DNA of 64,000 nt from Simmondsia chinensis (taxonomy: Eukaryota; Streptophyta; Magnoliopsida; Caryophyllales; Simmondsiaceae), in contig JAGTTD010000002.1 of assembly GCA_018398585.1 (NCBI GenBank), positions 31,054,186 through 31,118,185 of the forward strand. The letters run 5' to 3'. Numbering within the stretch: position 1 is the stretch's first letter; each line of letters starts with the position of its first letter. The notes beneath the pieces are model-generated. The model was not told where the DNA came from. It ran no database searches and saw only the letters and a program-made list of their open reading frames with translations. Both the position numbers and the translations under genes were made by a program. This document shows positions 1-10,624 of this stretch, one piece after another.

Positions 1-874
1 TGAGAATTCTGCGATTTTTTTGTTTTCCCATATGTAAAAATTTATCGCATGAATTTTAATTTTTTTAAATTATTTTATTTTATAATTTTAAATTTTTATT
101 CATCTCATAAATAATGTTTGGCAAAATTAATTTACCCATCTCATGGATAAATAATTCATCTCATGAATTCTTTAATATTTTTCTAAAGGCAACAAATATA
201 GAGGCTTGCGTAGGAACCTCAGAGACAATTTAAATCTAGCTCCAAATGGGTTAAATTAATCATCTCATGAAATAATTTAATTACCATTTAATGAGGCTTA
301 ATTCCACTAAATAAATCTCATTGCACTCTAGACTTAAACCATTTATCCAATATTTCCCTAATAGATTGTATTGATTACAACAACCCTTCTACTAGATGTC
401 CATGACGAAGAATGAGTATAACTACTACCAATATCCTTCTCACAACTTCTCTATTAGTTACCAACTAGCCCTTCACTGAATAATCTATTTATACTTAAAC
501 ATATTCATAGTACAAATTCTAAATGTCAAACATTTGGAATATTTTGGCCAAAGTTTCCGAACTATTCAAATACTTGCGAATCAACTAAGGGGACTTCTGT
601 ATCTCATAAGAGACTATAGATTTGCTATTGAATACCAGATCCTTGTCACTCTTCACATCGCTACCTAGTGTACGTGGGAATTCAGTCATGCGTTTAGACC
701 TTACTTATAGTACACCAAAGTAATTAACGATCCATGCCTAAGTCCAGAATACTCTCAGGATTTAGAGTCGTCGTTCAAACTGTACAACATGAATCACTTA
801 TCTCCGATAATGGTCTAGAATCAAGTAACTCACATGGCCCAACTTAGTGTCTTAATTTTATTAAACACACTAAC
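1..874 (-). repeat. Left part of a disrupted copia-like LTR
   Basis: AT-rich sequence with no credible gene. It reads as one repeat with 3098-3459 once the element at 875-3097 and its CTAAC duplication are removed. On the minus strand the joined repeat begins at 3459 with TGTTAGGAATAGTG, the start expected of a plant Ty1/copia LTR. No partner LTR or coding region is in the window, so the element runs off the left edge or this is a solo LTR. The copia assignment rests on LTR style only. Confidence 0.45.
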
Positions 875-1502
875 TGTCACGATCCTTGACCGTGACCTTG
901 TCCTAAGCAATACACTAAGGCGCATATTAGTATTTTATTATATTTTCTATAGTTTATAGTTTTATCCGGAATATTCTAGAACGCTCTGAAAGCTTCTAGA
1001 ATGTTTCCTCACATGTAATGTCGCTAATTAGTAGTATTTACATAAGATAATTACCTAAAATATATTGTAAGAGGACAACCCTTGGGAAGTGCTTAGGGGC
1101 ACAATGAAACAATGGGATGTGTCCCTTGGGAGTAACAAGTGCACATGTGCCAAAATGAATCTAGACACTTTCTTGCCTTGCAAGCTTGGGCCGGTCATTA
1201 AATGGGCAACGTTGGGCGGGTTGGGTAGTTTTAGGCTCTTCTCTTGTTTATTTTCTATGTTTGGGCAATCCTTATAAGTAGGAGTAGAAGCTACGTATTG
1301 ATCATCCAATCCAACTAAAATATTATAAATAAAATCGCTCTATTTTCTCATCTTGAATTTCTATCTTTTCGCATCTAAACTTCCTCTTTTTTTTCTGATC
1401 TTAACTCTAATTTACCTTCTTTTCTCATCCAACTCTCAAAAACCTATCCAATATCAACCGAGTTCCATCCGGGCTCAAGTCATGAATCTTAGGATTGTGA
1501 CA
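875..1502 (+). repeat. 5' LTR of the compact element
   Basis: 628 bp, TGTCAC...GTGACA. A TATA-like stretch (CTTATAAGTAGGAG) lies near 1270, where the second LTR reads CTTATAAATAGGAG. Transcription would start just downstream and read into the internal region. Confidence 0.92.
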
Positions 1503-1505
1503 AAA

Positions 1506-1517
1506 TGGTATCAGAGC
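1506..1517 (+). other. Primer-binding site, initiator tRNA-Met
   Basis: TGGTATCAGAGC, three bases after the 5' LTR, is complementary to the 3' end of plant initiator tRNA-Met. This fixes the element on the plus strand. Confidence 0.9.
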
Positions 1518-1616
1518 TATCTTGCGATCAAGGGGCTCGTTCTATCAAAAAAAAATTCCGCTGCTACCATAGCTGAGTTGATCCGAAGGGGGAAAAAAAG
1601 GAGTTCCGCTACAACA

Positions 1617-2413
1617 ATGTCTCCATTGACAAAGGAAAAGATAGACAAGTCCCACAAAGAATGCTTAACTTCCATGATGAAGGTGCAAGCTACAATTGAA
1701 TCATTGACCAAGTCCATAACCCAATACTTCGACAACCAAGAAAGGAAGCACGGGTGTGGGGTTGTGGAGAAGTCGGTTGAGCCAAACCTTGTTAAGCGAA
1801 CCATTGTCAAGCCAACCTTTGTGGAGCCACCCATGGGGGAGGAATCGCATAAATCAGGACCGGGGACAAAGGTAACAATGGCACCTCAAGAAGGCATTGT
1901 GATGTCCTTACTACACCAGACAAGCCATTTCTTGAAGATTTGTCTCATGATGAAGACAAACTGGTTGGGTCACCCAATGTGGGGGAAACGCATGTGCCAA
2001 GGCCGGAGGGAAGGGTTGTGCAGCAAAAGCATCCTGAGCCATGCAAAGAAGGGTCCACGCAGCCCAAACAGAGAAAGCAACTTGCACAGCGCAAGCGTGA
2101 TGGACCGTACCAGGAACTAACCACCCATGCCAAGAGGAAGAGACCAACCGCACCAAGGCAGCATGGTAGATTGCGAAGTACCAGGGCCCGTGCTTCACCA
2201 AAGGCCCCAGCGCAGCTCAATGGGCCACAAGGAGCAACAAACCAAAAGGACCCCAGCAGGAAGACCAAGAAGAGAAGGGTAAGGGGACATTTTCCAAAAA
2301 TGGGGGTTAGAATAAGAAGACCAACCCACCAAGCTCAACTTGGCAAATGGACCTTGAGGACAAGAATTATCCCTATGACCTGGGGGATAGGGAATAGAGG
2401 AACCGAAGGCTAG
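1617..2413 (+). pseudogene. Degenerate gag-like region of the compact element
   Basis: One frame from 1617 to 2120 begins MSPLTKEKIDKSHKECL and looks like a short helical gag remnant. A second frame, 1940-2413, is very rich in Arg, Lys, Gln and Pro. In another frame the last segment reads like the acidic tail that often closes Ty3/gypsy polyproteins (HPEDKNAFKGKG). No zinc knuckle or catalytic motif is visible. It is probably a shrunken gag-pol scar. Coding function is doubtful. Confidence 0.4.
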
Positions 2414-2455
2414 AGGTTGCAATCACAACACATCCTTGAGGACAAAAATGCTTTC

Positions 2456-2466
2456 AAGGGGAAGGG
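2456..2466 (+). other. Polypurine tract
   Basis: AAGGGGAAGGG directly before the 3' LTR is the expected plus-strand priming site. Confidence 0.8.
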
Positions 2467-2468
2467 TT

Positions 2469-3097
2469 TGTCACGATCCTTGACCGTGACCTTGTCCTAA
2501 GAAACACATTAAGACGCATATTAGTATTTTATTATATTTTCTATAATATAAAATTTTACCCGGAATATTCTAGAACGTTCTAGAAGCCTCTAGAATAGGT
2601 CCTCGCATGTAATGTAGCTAATTAGTAGTATTTACATAAGATAATTACCTAGAATACATTGTAAGAGGACAACCCTCGGGAAGTGCTTAGAGGCACGGTG
2701 AAACAAGGGGACGTGTCCCTTGGGAGTAACAAGTGCACATGTGCCAAAATGAATCTAGACACTTACTTGCCTTGCAAGCTTGGGCCGGTCATTAAATGGG
2801 CACGATTGGTGGGGTTGGGTAGTTCTAGGCCCTTCTCTTATTTATTTTCTATGTTTGGGCAATCCTTATAAATAGGAGTAGAAGCAATGTATTGATCATT
2901 CAATCCAACTAAAATATTATCAATGAAATCTCACTATTTTCTCATCTTGAATTTCTATCTCTTCTCATCTAAACTTTCACTTTCTTTTCTCATCTTAACG
3001 CTAACTCACCTTCTTTTCTCATCCAACTCTCCAAAAATCTATCTAATATCAACCGAGTTCCATCCAGGCTCAAGTCATGAATCTTAGGATTGTGACA
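2469..3097 (+). repeat. 3' LTR of the compact element
   Basis: 629 bp, differing from the 5' LTR by scattered substitutions. It ends GTGACA and is followed by the CTAAC duplication. Confidence 0.92.
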
Positions 3098-3459
3098 CTA
3101 ACATAACACTTTTGGATCACCATCCATATAATCAAGACAAGTCATCTAAAGTGTTACGTTATAGTCTCAGCATACAAGTGGTCCAAACTTGTCTTCGACT
3201 ACGAGTCTTTCAAACAACAATCCATATCATTTGTTCAAAGTCTATCTATGGTTAATCTCATAAACTACTTAGAACAAACATGTAAATTTTAGTTTGAGGA
3301 CTACACCTATCTCATAGATGTTTCCAAAAAAAAAATCACATACAGTATAAATGCTCGCTTACGCAAACTTAACAAGGAAACAACTAGAACTTCAATTTTA
3401 TTCTTGAATAAAATAAGATTAACATAATAAATCCGGATTTTAGGACACTATTCCTAACA
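3098..3459 (-). repeat. Right part of the disrupted copia-like LTR
   Basis: Continuation of the repeat at 1-874. Its minus-strand first bases, at 3459, are TGTTAGGAATAGTG. An A10 run lies near 3330. No gene is visible. Confidence 0.45.
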
Positions 3460-3460
3460 C

Positions 3461-3765
3461 CTACACCAAATAACAGTTTTGCATATTATGGTATCTGAAC
3501 AATAAAAACTAACATACATGGTGCAACACCCATTACCGTCCTCAAAGATATGCGGAACACGAAGTCCAATATTCTTCCATTGAAGGTAAACTCAGCATGT
3601 ATTGAACAAAATCCGTGTAGACTAACGTACTACGTTTCCCTTCAATAGAAGAATATTGGACTTCATGGTCTGCACATCTTCATGGACGCGCATGGATGCT
3701 GCACCATGTATGTTAGTTTTTATTGTTCAGATATCATAATATGCAAAAATGTTATTTGGTGTAAG
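3461..3765. repeat. Long imperfect inverted repeat (hairpin)
   Basis: The left arm (about 3461-3591) pairs with the right arm (about 3634-3765) around a loop of roughly 40 bp. Conserved paired blocks include CACCAAATAACA, ACAATAAAAACTAACATACA and AAGTCCAATATTCTTC with their complements. It abuts the start of the LTR at 3459 and lies downstream of the Mutator-like element. It may be a foldback MITE or a subterminal part of that element. Confidence 0.75.
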
Positions 3766-4379
3766 GCTTGACTCATGTAGTTGTTACATACAGAAGCGGT
3801 TGAGAAGGGCTTGATAGGAGGACAGTAATGAAGTAGAGGAGGTAAGAGATTCAAAAAGATGGGAGGGAGAAGTAAAGAGTGGAGCTAATTTTTAACAGGG
3901 TAATGAAGAAAAAAAAATACATTGTAATGTGAAAAATACATAAAAATAAGTAATGTAAATTATGGTACAAAACTTAACGTGGATCTACGACTATGTTCAC
4001 CACAATGTCGTGAGAGTGGGAACTCCGTGTGAACCGAAAAACTGTTTCGTGGAGGAAGTTCATGTCTACTTCCTTCCGCAGCATGTTAAGAACGGTAGTC
4101 AATACCTTCTTCTTGCATAATCTGATTAAGTCCCTCACCGATAGCATCTATTACGCTACTACAACTAATAAGCCATTATGTGGAGATAGACTTTACAGTG
4201 TGGCCAACAGTGTTACTAGCACATGAGCTGCCCTTCTAGCATGTTTTTTAAGAAGATTAACCTAGCACATAGTACTTTTAAATGTTAATGAAACATAATG
4301 TGGAATAAGTAACGAGACAAATGGTTTCAAAGTACTTACTGCTCATTGAATTTGGTTGCCACTAGGCTCATACCGAAGC
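3766..4379. other. Sequence between the hairpin and the mobile-domain pseudogene
   Basis: No credible gene. The short frame at 4029-4226 has no recognisable domain. Minus-strand traces of the C-terminal end of the plant mobile domain may reach about 4380. This is probably the 3' flank of the Mutator-like element, but I could not find its terminal inverted repeat. Confidence 0.35.
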
Positions 4380-4389
4380 CGGGGCATCA

Positions 4390-5740
4390 CGGAACATGCA
4401 CTTCATGGCGTACTATGAAACGCCTAGTGATAGAGGAGTACCATTGCATGTACTCTATGGGCGATATAGGAGGATGATGCACGTTGGCAATACGATCATT
4501 TGTGGGTTCCACACCGCGATCCAGTTCGAATGATAGAGATCCAGTTTACGTCAGACCTGCCCGAGCGAGATATATTGTGCAAGGATTCGAGAGTGTCAAT
4601 ATGATCTAGGATGTGCTGCGTCAATCCAAACTGACCCAACACTCTATTAGCTCTACAATGCCAAAGCATATCATTGGTCCCTCGTATCACCAGATATGAC
4701 AACCCTCGACACAAATCGCGGGCAAGGAGTTTAACCGGGATTGCCTGTAAGGCGTCCAATCAACCTAAGCACAGATAAAATAACTTAGTCATGACATTAA
4801 ATATTAACGACAAAGAAATATGTCTATTTTCATGTATATATATGATAAAGTTCTTGGACATCAAGATGGTCCCTGTAGAAGGACTGACATTGCCTTAGAT
4901 TCTCACGGAGTATCAAGGCAGCAATCTAGCTGATCAAATACGAAGTGAATAAAATCTCCATACATTTATAATATTACATATACATTAAATCAAGACATAG
5001 AAAATATTTTCTCTTACTGAGATCCCAAAAGTGGCAACGGATCATTGGCTATAGCTTGAATTGGATGGGGGGCGGATATAAATGGTTGACCGATGTGTAA
5101 ATACTCCCACGAGCACAAGTACACATGTGATGGCACATAGAAGTCAAGGATTTAACACATTAAAAATTAAACATGAATATCATTGGAAGTCCATACCAGG
5201 AGTAGTAAAACACATCCACCAATTTGCTCGTGGCCCCTCATGCAACATTGGCACATTTTTCTGTACAAGTTGGCTAGCATTGCTAACCCCCAGCTGTACT
5301 CACTACACCCCTCCATTGTTTCAGGAAAAGGAAGGTAGATCAGTGATGTCCAACTACAAGTGCTGTTGGGGAACAACACGCAGCTGAACAAATCAAGGAT
5401 GTAGCGTCTGGCATGTTGCAACAACACTTGCTCATCAGCGTGCGCTGGGGGGTCTTGTGCACAAAATCCCTTCAACCATCAACTTCTTACCATGCTGCGT
5501 TTAATGCTTGTTCTGGGGGGCTGCACCCAATAAATTATAATAGAGGTTCCTCCAATTGTCACTGGAGGCACCAGTTAATGCCCGACCGTCTATTCGTAGA
5601 CGTAGTAAGATGGCAACATCCTGCAATGTTGGCGTCGTCTCAGCAACACGTAGGTGGAATGTATGGGCCTCTTGCCTCCACCTATATAACAAAGCACCAA
5701 TAAAAGGGTTATTAATTTGGATGTGACCTGCTTGGGTCAC
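4390..5740 (-). pseudogene. Plant mobile domain (PMD/MAIL-like) pseudogene
   Basis: The segment 5740-5501 reads FIGALLYRWRQEAHTFHL, then the TLQDVAILLRLRIDGRAL core typical of PMD proteins. The segment 5475-5167 continues with ARRYILDLFSCVLFPNST and EYSWGLAMLANLYRKMC. The segment 4759-4496 carries RVLGQFGLTQHI and GRSDVNW, the C-terminal PMD signature. Pieces are in different frames with stops, and 4760-5080 may hold former introns. PMD proteins such as MAIN and MAIL1 act in gene and transposon silencing in Arabidopsis. This copy is probably dead and is carried by the element. Confidence 0.7.
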
Positions 5741-6653
5741 TCCAATAAAACAAGCCTATACGACGTAAGGTCGTACTAATTCGTGAAGGCATGACAGGTG
5801 GTGTTGCCTCACCCTGATCTCGTTGTCGACCTGTAACACAAAGACATCAAATATATCACTCAACTATTTGAATTTTTAAAACATAATATTTTACAGCTAA
5901 ACATTGATTATTAACATACCGCTCCATTCCAGACATCCTCCAACCAATGCTGCTCCTGAAAAGCAACACCGATCTATCATTTGGACTAGGATTCTGCTCA
6001 TCGTACCGAGCATTCGAAGTCGAAGTATGTACTCCTCATGTTCTTAGCATCTCTTTAGAAAAATTAAAAATAGTAACCAATATCCATGGGCTAAAAATAA
6101 AATTACAAATATTATAACATTCGAATCGATCACAACACAAAAAAAAAAATTACATGTATTATTATATAATTACAGTTGATAATACTACGTATTACAGTAT
6201 GTTACAATAAAACATGAATGAAATGAAGCTATGAACCTAATTACAAAATTACTGCTATCTAATAGCATAGATTTTTTATTGTGCCCTCTCTGACTATATA
6301 TGCTACATTTATTCTTGGATAAACCCTCCCTGACGTCCATTTCGTTATGTATCTGGGTTGATCGTGGCCGTCCTCGACCATGTCTCCACCTAGTGTGGTC
6401 TGCAACTACTATAGGACCAGTGTACTCTGTTCATAGAGACTGATCGGGAAGGGGGTGAAACAATGGAGCATACACACCTGCGTATATGCCAAGGCTTAAC
6501 AATGGATCAACATACTACCCGTACTCAAGCCAAGATGCGGTACAACATGCCATCACATGTAAACACGGATGATAAAACAGTTTTCATGTACCACAAGTGC
6601 AACTCCATTCATTCAGCATTACTGTATGGCGAATCTCCCCTCTATATCCTAAT

Positions 6654-7172
6654 TCAGTCTAACAGCTCGGAGTTGTTACCTGGAACTCCATGGTGTTTTC
6701 GATCAAACAGCGTCACTATATGTGTCCTTGATTTCATGGTGGCACGTTCCGTTTGAGCAAAGACATTCTGTGAAAAATACGCCCCAGCTACATCCCTGCA
6801 ATTGACGAAATATTTGTTGCATCGATAAAAAGCCATTTCCACAAGGGAAATTATTAGGAGGGCTCATCCCCCTTTCAAAACACTGTTGAACACTTCTGAT
6901 ATATTAGTGTTCATGTCACCATAGCAATAACCACTATCGTATGAAAGTGCCTAATATTCTTTAGACTCTCGTTCAATCCACTCTCTAACCTCATCATTGA
7001 CGTGGATGAAATGATAATACAAAGAATTGAACTTCCTCCTAGAAGGGTCTCTCGCCATCTCACTCAACCTCTTCTTCAATCCGGGATTTTTGAATATGTT
7101 GTTGAAGTTAATCACTAGGTGGCGAGTGCAGTACTGATGCTGCCCTTCAGGCTCAGGCCAAATGAATGACAT
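6654..7172 (-). pseudogene. MULE transposase, C-terminal part
   Basis: The segment 7172-6951 contains HQYCTRHLVINFNNIFKNP, the C-x2-H motif that follows the catalytic core in MULE transposases, then a helical region ending WIERESKEY. A further frame, 6842-6654, continues with NCRDVAGAYFSQNVF. Frame changes separate the pieces. Sequence 5741-6653 between this and the mobile domain has no clear domain. Confidence 0.65.
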
Positions 7173-7193
7173 CCCACTCTTGATTCTAGCATG

Positions 7194-7689
7194 TCAATCA
7201 GATATAATACACATTGGCAGGCACTCGCTTGTCACATAGGTCCGTAGACATAATGAGAACCAACCCCAACTCCATGCATTCTTCTCATCCACCAGAGCAA
7301 AATACAATGGGTATAGACCATTGTTAACGTCAAATGCGACAGCAACCAGCAGCTTCCTCATGTATTTCCCATACAAATAGGTGCCATCAATACTGATCAA
7401 TGGACGACAATACTTGAATCCCTCAATGGATGCTTCAAATGCCCAAAAAAACTCCGCGAAATAGTGCTTCATCTCCCACTTGGCTTTTATACTGCCAGTC
7501 GACAAAAGTGCCTGGATTTGACTGTTGCAATGCAATGAGTAGCTTAGGTAGCATTGGAAATGCATCCTCATGAGAGCCAAACAACCGGTCAGTCACTTCC
7601 TGCTTTGCTTTCCATGCCTTCCGATACGAAATGGTGTAGCCATGTTTTTGTTGGACTGCTGCATTATTTATTTTAACATCAGCAGACAC
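7194..7689 (-). pseudogene. MULE transposase catalytic core
   Basis: The segment 7689-7435 has KHGYTISYRKAWKAKQEV and SNPGTFVDW, the region just before the DDE core. The segment 7580-7194 carries LISIDGTYLYGKYMRKLLVA with the first catalytic Asp, then GLYPLYFALVDE and SWGWF, ending CIISD with the second Asp. The two pieces overlap in different frames, so a frameshift lies between about 7435 and 7580. Confidence 0.8.
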
Positions 7690-7742
7690 AATAGGTTACA
7701 CCATAGTCGCAACAAGATTTGAGGTCAGGGTACAGTGGTCTT

Positions 7743-8003
7743 CTACCAATACAATGGTAGAACATGTATGTGGCTCCCTAAAACCGAAATCTCAAACGCC
7801 CCTAGCCTTTGTTTGAGCGCCCCACTCAGATACCACTCGCATTGTGGTGCCTGTACACACCTTAGGGCTAGGTAATGAGGCTTCGTCCTGTGCACAGCAT
7901 ATTCCAGCTCGTTCTTAATGTGCCACAAGCTAACTGCATTGGCTAATTTGTCCTTCGTTTGGAATACTTGTCCCTCCTCTAAGATAGATCTTGTTGACCC
8001 CAT
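7743..8003 (-). pseudogene. MuDR-type DNA-binding domain of the MULE transposase
   Basis: The peptide begins MGSTRSILEEGQVFQTKDKL and continues with CVQAPQCEWYLSGAL. It matches the N-terminal zinc-binding region of MuDR transposases, with Cys residues spaced before an aromatic CEWYL motif. It precedes the catalytic core in the correct order. Confidence 0.7.
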
Positions 8004-8029
8004 TCTTCTACCTTCCTCCCAGTCAGAAC

Positions 8030-8640
8030 ATATTGCCCGGTCTGCCCAAGAAACATCTTAGAACTCAGGAATAGGAGCTTGGGCAACTAAAGGCCCAGCA
8101 TCATCATCTAGTTCAATTTCCTCCTCATCAATGCCCACATCTGCATCTTCACCAGATGCCTCGGAATCATTGTTGGCATAAGCCCCATCGAACATAGTTA
8201 TGTTCTCATTCGCAACCATTCTAACTACCAATGAAATGTCCACAACGGGACCTCTAGACAGGCCTCATGCTATGCGATACAGGATGTTGAGGTCTTCCCA
8301 CAACATTCACAGCATTTACATACAATTCTATGTATGTCGCCCTATTTTTGAAAGCCATTTCAAACATAGACCTGAATGTCACTGCACAAATGATCTCAAC
8401 ATGTGTATATTGCATAGGAGTCTGGGATTACAAAATTCTCCATATAATCACAATATCAATTGTGTTACTATCCCAGCCAGTGGCTTCATGCATTATTCCC
8501 TTCAACTCCGGAAGAGAAATTCCTGACTGTACCCTGAGTACAAACTATCTTTCACCCATGTAATCAACACCATCAATAGTTTGCACCATATTTGTATCAT
8601 AATGACACAACAATATGACTACGTTACACCCATAATTTAT
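8030..8640 (-). pseudogene. N-terminal region of the MULE transposase
   Basis: Reading from about 8640, a broken frame contains LRVQSGISLPELKGIMHEA, resembling the PB1-like N-terminus of many plant MULE transposases. A very acidic linker follows (8243-8058, with SEASGEDADVGIDEEEIEL). Several stops interrupt it, including those after GER, WRIL and MRPV. The assignment rests on position and weak similarity. Confidence 0.5.
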
Positions 8641-8971
8641 AGGTTGATTACCTAAAAGTAAAATAAATAATTTTAGTAATATAATTATATGAATCAATTA
8701 TGATAAAATAATTCATTATTGCCTTAATTACCCATATTTATAATATTCCTATATACATATATGTATGTATATGTAATACGAAGCATTGACTCTAAAAACA
8801 CTTAAAAATTAGAATTTAAATATTTAACAAATTCGTAACTTTGTAACATGTTAAAAATATAAATATGTAAAAGTATTATAAATATATAAATTCTTTTCTT
8901 CTTCCCTTCTCTCTCCCCCTATCTTTCTCTCTCTTCAAAATCCCTCATTTTTCTCTATCTAAAAGCTCACA
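8641..8971. other. AT-rich spacer
   Basis: No gene visible. It includes an alternating (TA/TG) stretch at 8754-8775 and a pyrimidine-rich tract at 8892-8955 just before the CCCH gene fragment. Confidence 0.5.
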
Positions 8972-9154
8972 GCTATAGGTTCTGATGATATAGCTAGTGC
9001 TATGTACCCTAGAATACAAAGCATTAACCCTGAAAAAGTTTCAAAAATCATGGGTTTCATTCTTTTGCAGCACAATGGTGAGAAGGAGATGGTGCGGCTT
9101 GCTTATGGACCTGGTAGTTTCATACAGTTCGCCATTAATGATGCTAAAGCTCAG
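8972..9154 (+). pseudogene. Fragment of a CCCH zinc-finger/RRM gene
   Basis: An uninterrupted frame reads ASAMYPRIQSINPEKVSKI, then MGFILLQHNGEKEMVRLAYG and ends INDAKAQ at an AG|GTAAAC donor-like site. This is the distinctive N-terminal segment of plant CCCH-type zinc-finger proteins with an RRM (the AtC3H18/46/53 group), where PRIQS, PENVSKIMG and GEKEMIRLA are conserved. The preceding CTCACAG could be a splice acceptor. No zinc fingers or RRM follow in the next kilobase, so this is an isolated exon fragment, probably captured or duplicated by a transposon. Confidence 0.65.
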
Positions 9155-9184
9155 GTAAACATACAATTCTTATAATATGTATAA

Positions 9185-9690
9185 AATTCTATTTCAGATT
9201 CCTAATGCCTCTAATTTTAGATTTATTTAAATAAAATAAAAATATCATACTCCTATTAATTTACACAATTATACATATAGTATGATAAATATAATTACAT
9301 CCATCCCTTAATTAAGGTTTTGGTATTGTTACATATAATTGGTTGATAACTATTACTTAAAATTGCTTTCTACGACTTCCAATTCCACGAAATTATAAAT
9401 TCACATTAATTTCATCACTTTATATATGTTTATTCTTTTGACCAAGAAATCAAAATCAAATATAGCGATATCTTTTATCTAATCTTTAACTCAAAGCAGT
9501 TATTGTCGCTTCTATATTTTAAAATCTCTTATTTTCCTAATATCCTAATTCCTTATGCCTCTAATTTTATATTATTGTAAAATAAAATAAAAAATATGCT
9601 CTTATTATATATATATACATATATATTTTGACGCGAGGACTCATATTAGTTTCAAAGATTACACATATAGCTTGATAAATAAAATTATAT
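9185..9690. repeat. Degenerate direct repeat (two copies, about 120 bp)
   Basis: About 9185-9310 and 9530-9690 share TGCCTCTAATTTTA, an A/T-rich TAAAATAAAATAAAAA block, then CT..TATTA and ACATATAG..TGATAAATA in the same order and orientation. The copies are diverged. The first lies just behind the CCCH fragment. Confidence 0.5.
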
Positions 9691-9699
9691 GATATATAG

Positions 9700-10148
9700 C
9701 TATATTAGAAAATAATATTAGGACCTATAATATTTAAAACATTTTATTCATGTATTTTCCTTTCACGATGGGAAAGGAGAAGTGTTTTGTTATATATTCT
9801 CACGATGAGTTTGAAAATGATAATGAAAAAAAAATGAAAACAACATTATAAAAAAGTTATACACAAGCATAAAACTAAGAAAAGATTTTAATAGCAAAAT
9901 AAAATCAAAAAATTCAATTCTACATTTAAAATGATAATCTGATATTAGAAACGTAAAAACATAACTAAAACATGAAAAAGTGCTACTTATGTATAAAAAC
10001 ATTAAATTATTAAATTTATAATTATATTAATGGTTGTGCATAACTTAGAAATTTATAAATAATATAAATCAATTCACGGTATACATACACTAACTTCATC
10101 TGAAAAATAATAACATAAGACTTAGAATCATTTAAAATATGAATATTG
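9700..10148. other. AT-rich spacer
   Basis: No gene or domain seen. The minus frame 9790-10002 is low-complexity Phe/Leu/Ser and is not credible. Confidence 0.5.
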
Positions 10149-10149
10149 G

Positions 10150-10176
10150 CCGTACAATGCACGGGGAGTCACTAAT
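10150..10176 (+). other. Helitron-like 3' terminus (candidate)
   Basis: A short hairpin CCGTACAATGCACGG (10150-10164, one mismatch in a 6-bp stem) is followed eight bases later by CTAA|T (10172-10176). A hairpin just before CTRR and a T is the hallmark of a Helitron 3' end. The 5' TC end was not located. Confidence 0.4.
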
Positions 10177-10195
10177 AAATATTTAAATTATAAGT

Positions 10196-10612
10196 TGTTA
10201 AGCTTCAAGATCTACTCGAGCTCAACCTTGTGGAAGGATAGGATAGTGAGAGAATCAAAATGAGAAGAGAAGTTAAAGAGATGAGAGATTAGAGAAAGTT
10301 AGACAAGATAGAGAGAATATGTCTCAAAGAGATGATTGTAATTTTTATTGAATGAATCAACATTAACTTGAGCAAACTACTAATACTAGATCAAAATACA
10401 TTGCACGTAGGTAAAACCGAAATCAGTTAGCTAGGCCTTAGCTGCCACAATTAACCAACACTTGACCTTACAACCGACTTAACTAACAACTAAGACCCAT
10501 GGCGCCAATAACAAGCCAATTCAAACATTACAATTCAGTTAATGAAACGCAGCACTTAACTAGAGCTAATATATCCAGACTTAACTGGCATAAAAGCAGC
10601 AAGATCATAACA
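10196..10612 (-). repeat. 3' LTR of gypsy element 1
   Basis: 417 bp. The neighbouring TTCCCTTCCTCTTG (10613-10626) is the polypurine tract read on the plus strand. Confidence 0.93.
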
Positions 10613-10624
10613 TTCCCTTCCTCT

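Larger units (their letters stand above)
875..3097 (+). mobile_element. Compact non-autonomous LTR retrotransposon (2.2 kb)
   Basis: Two near-identical LTRs (875-1502 and 2469-3097) start TGTCAC and end GTGACA. They flank an internal region of only 966 bp. The insertion is bounded by a perfect 5-bp target duplication CTAAC (870-874 and 3098-3102). A primer-binding site for initiator tRNA-Met follows the first LTR and a purine tract precedes the second. There is no protease, reverse transcriptase or integrase, so it must rely on an autonomous partner. The size lies between TRIMs and LARDs. The strong LTR similarity and intact duplication suggest a fairly young insertion. Confidence 0.93.
4380..8640 (-). 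mobile_element. Decayed Mutator-like element with plant mobile domain
   Basis: On the minus strand a MULE transposase (8640 to about 6654) is followed by a plant mobile domain (about 5740 to 4380). Both are broken by stops and frameshifts. The combination is known from the PMD/MAIL group of plant transposon-derived genes. No 9-bp target duplication or long terminal inverted repeats were found, so the outer limits are approximate. Confidence 0.75.
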
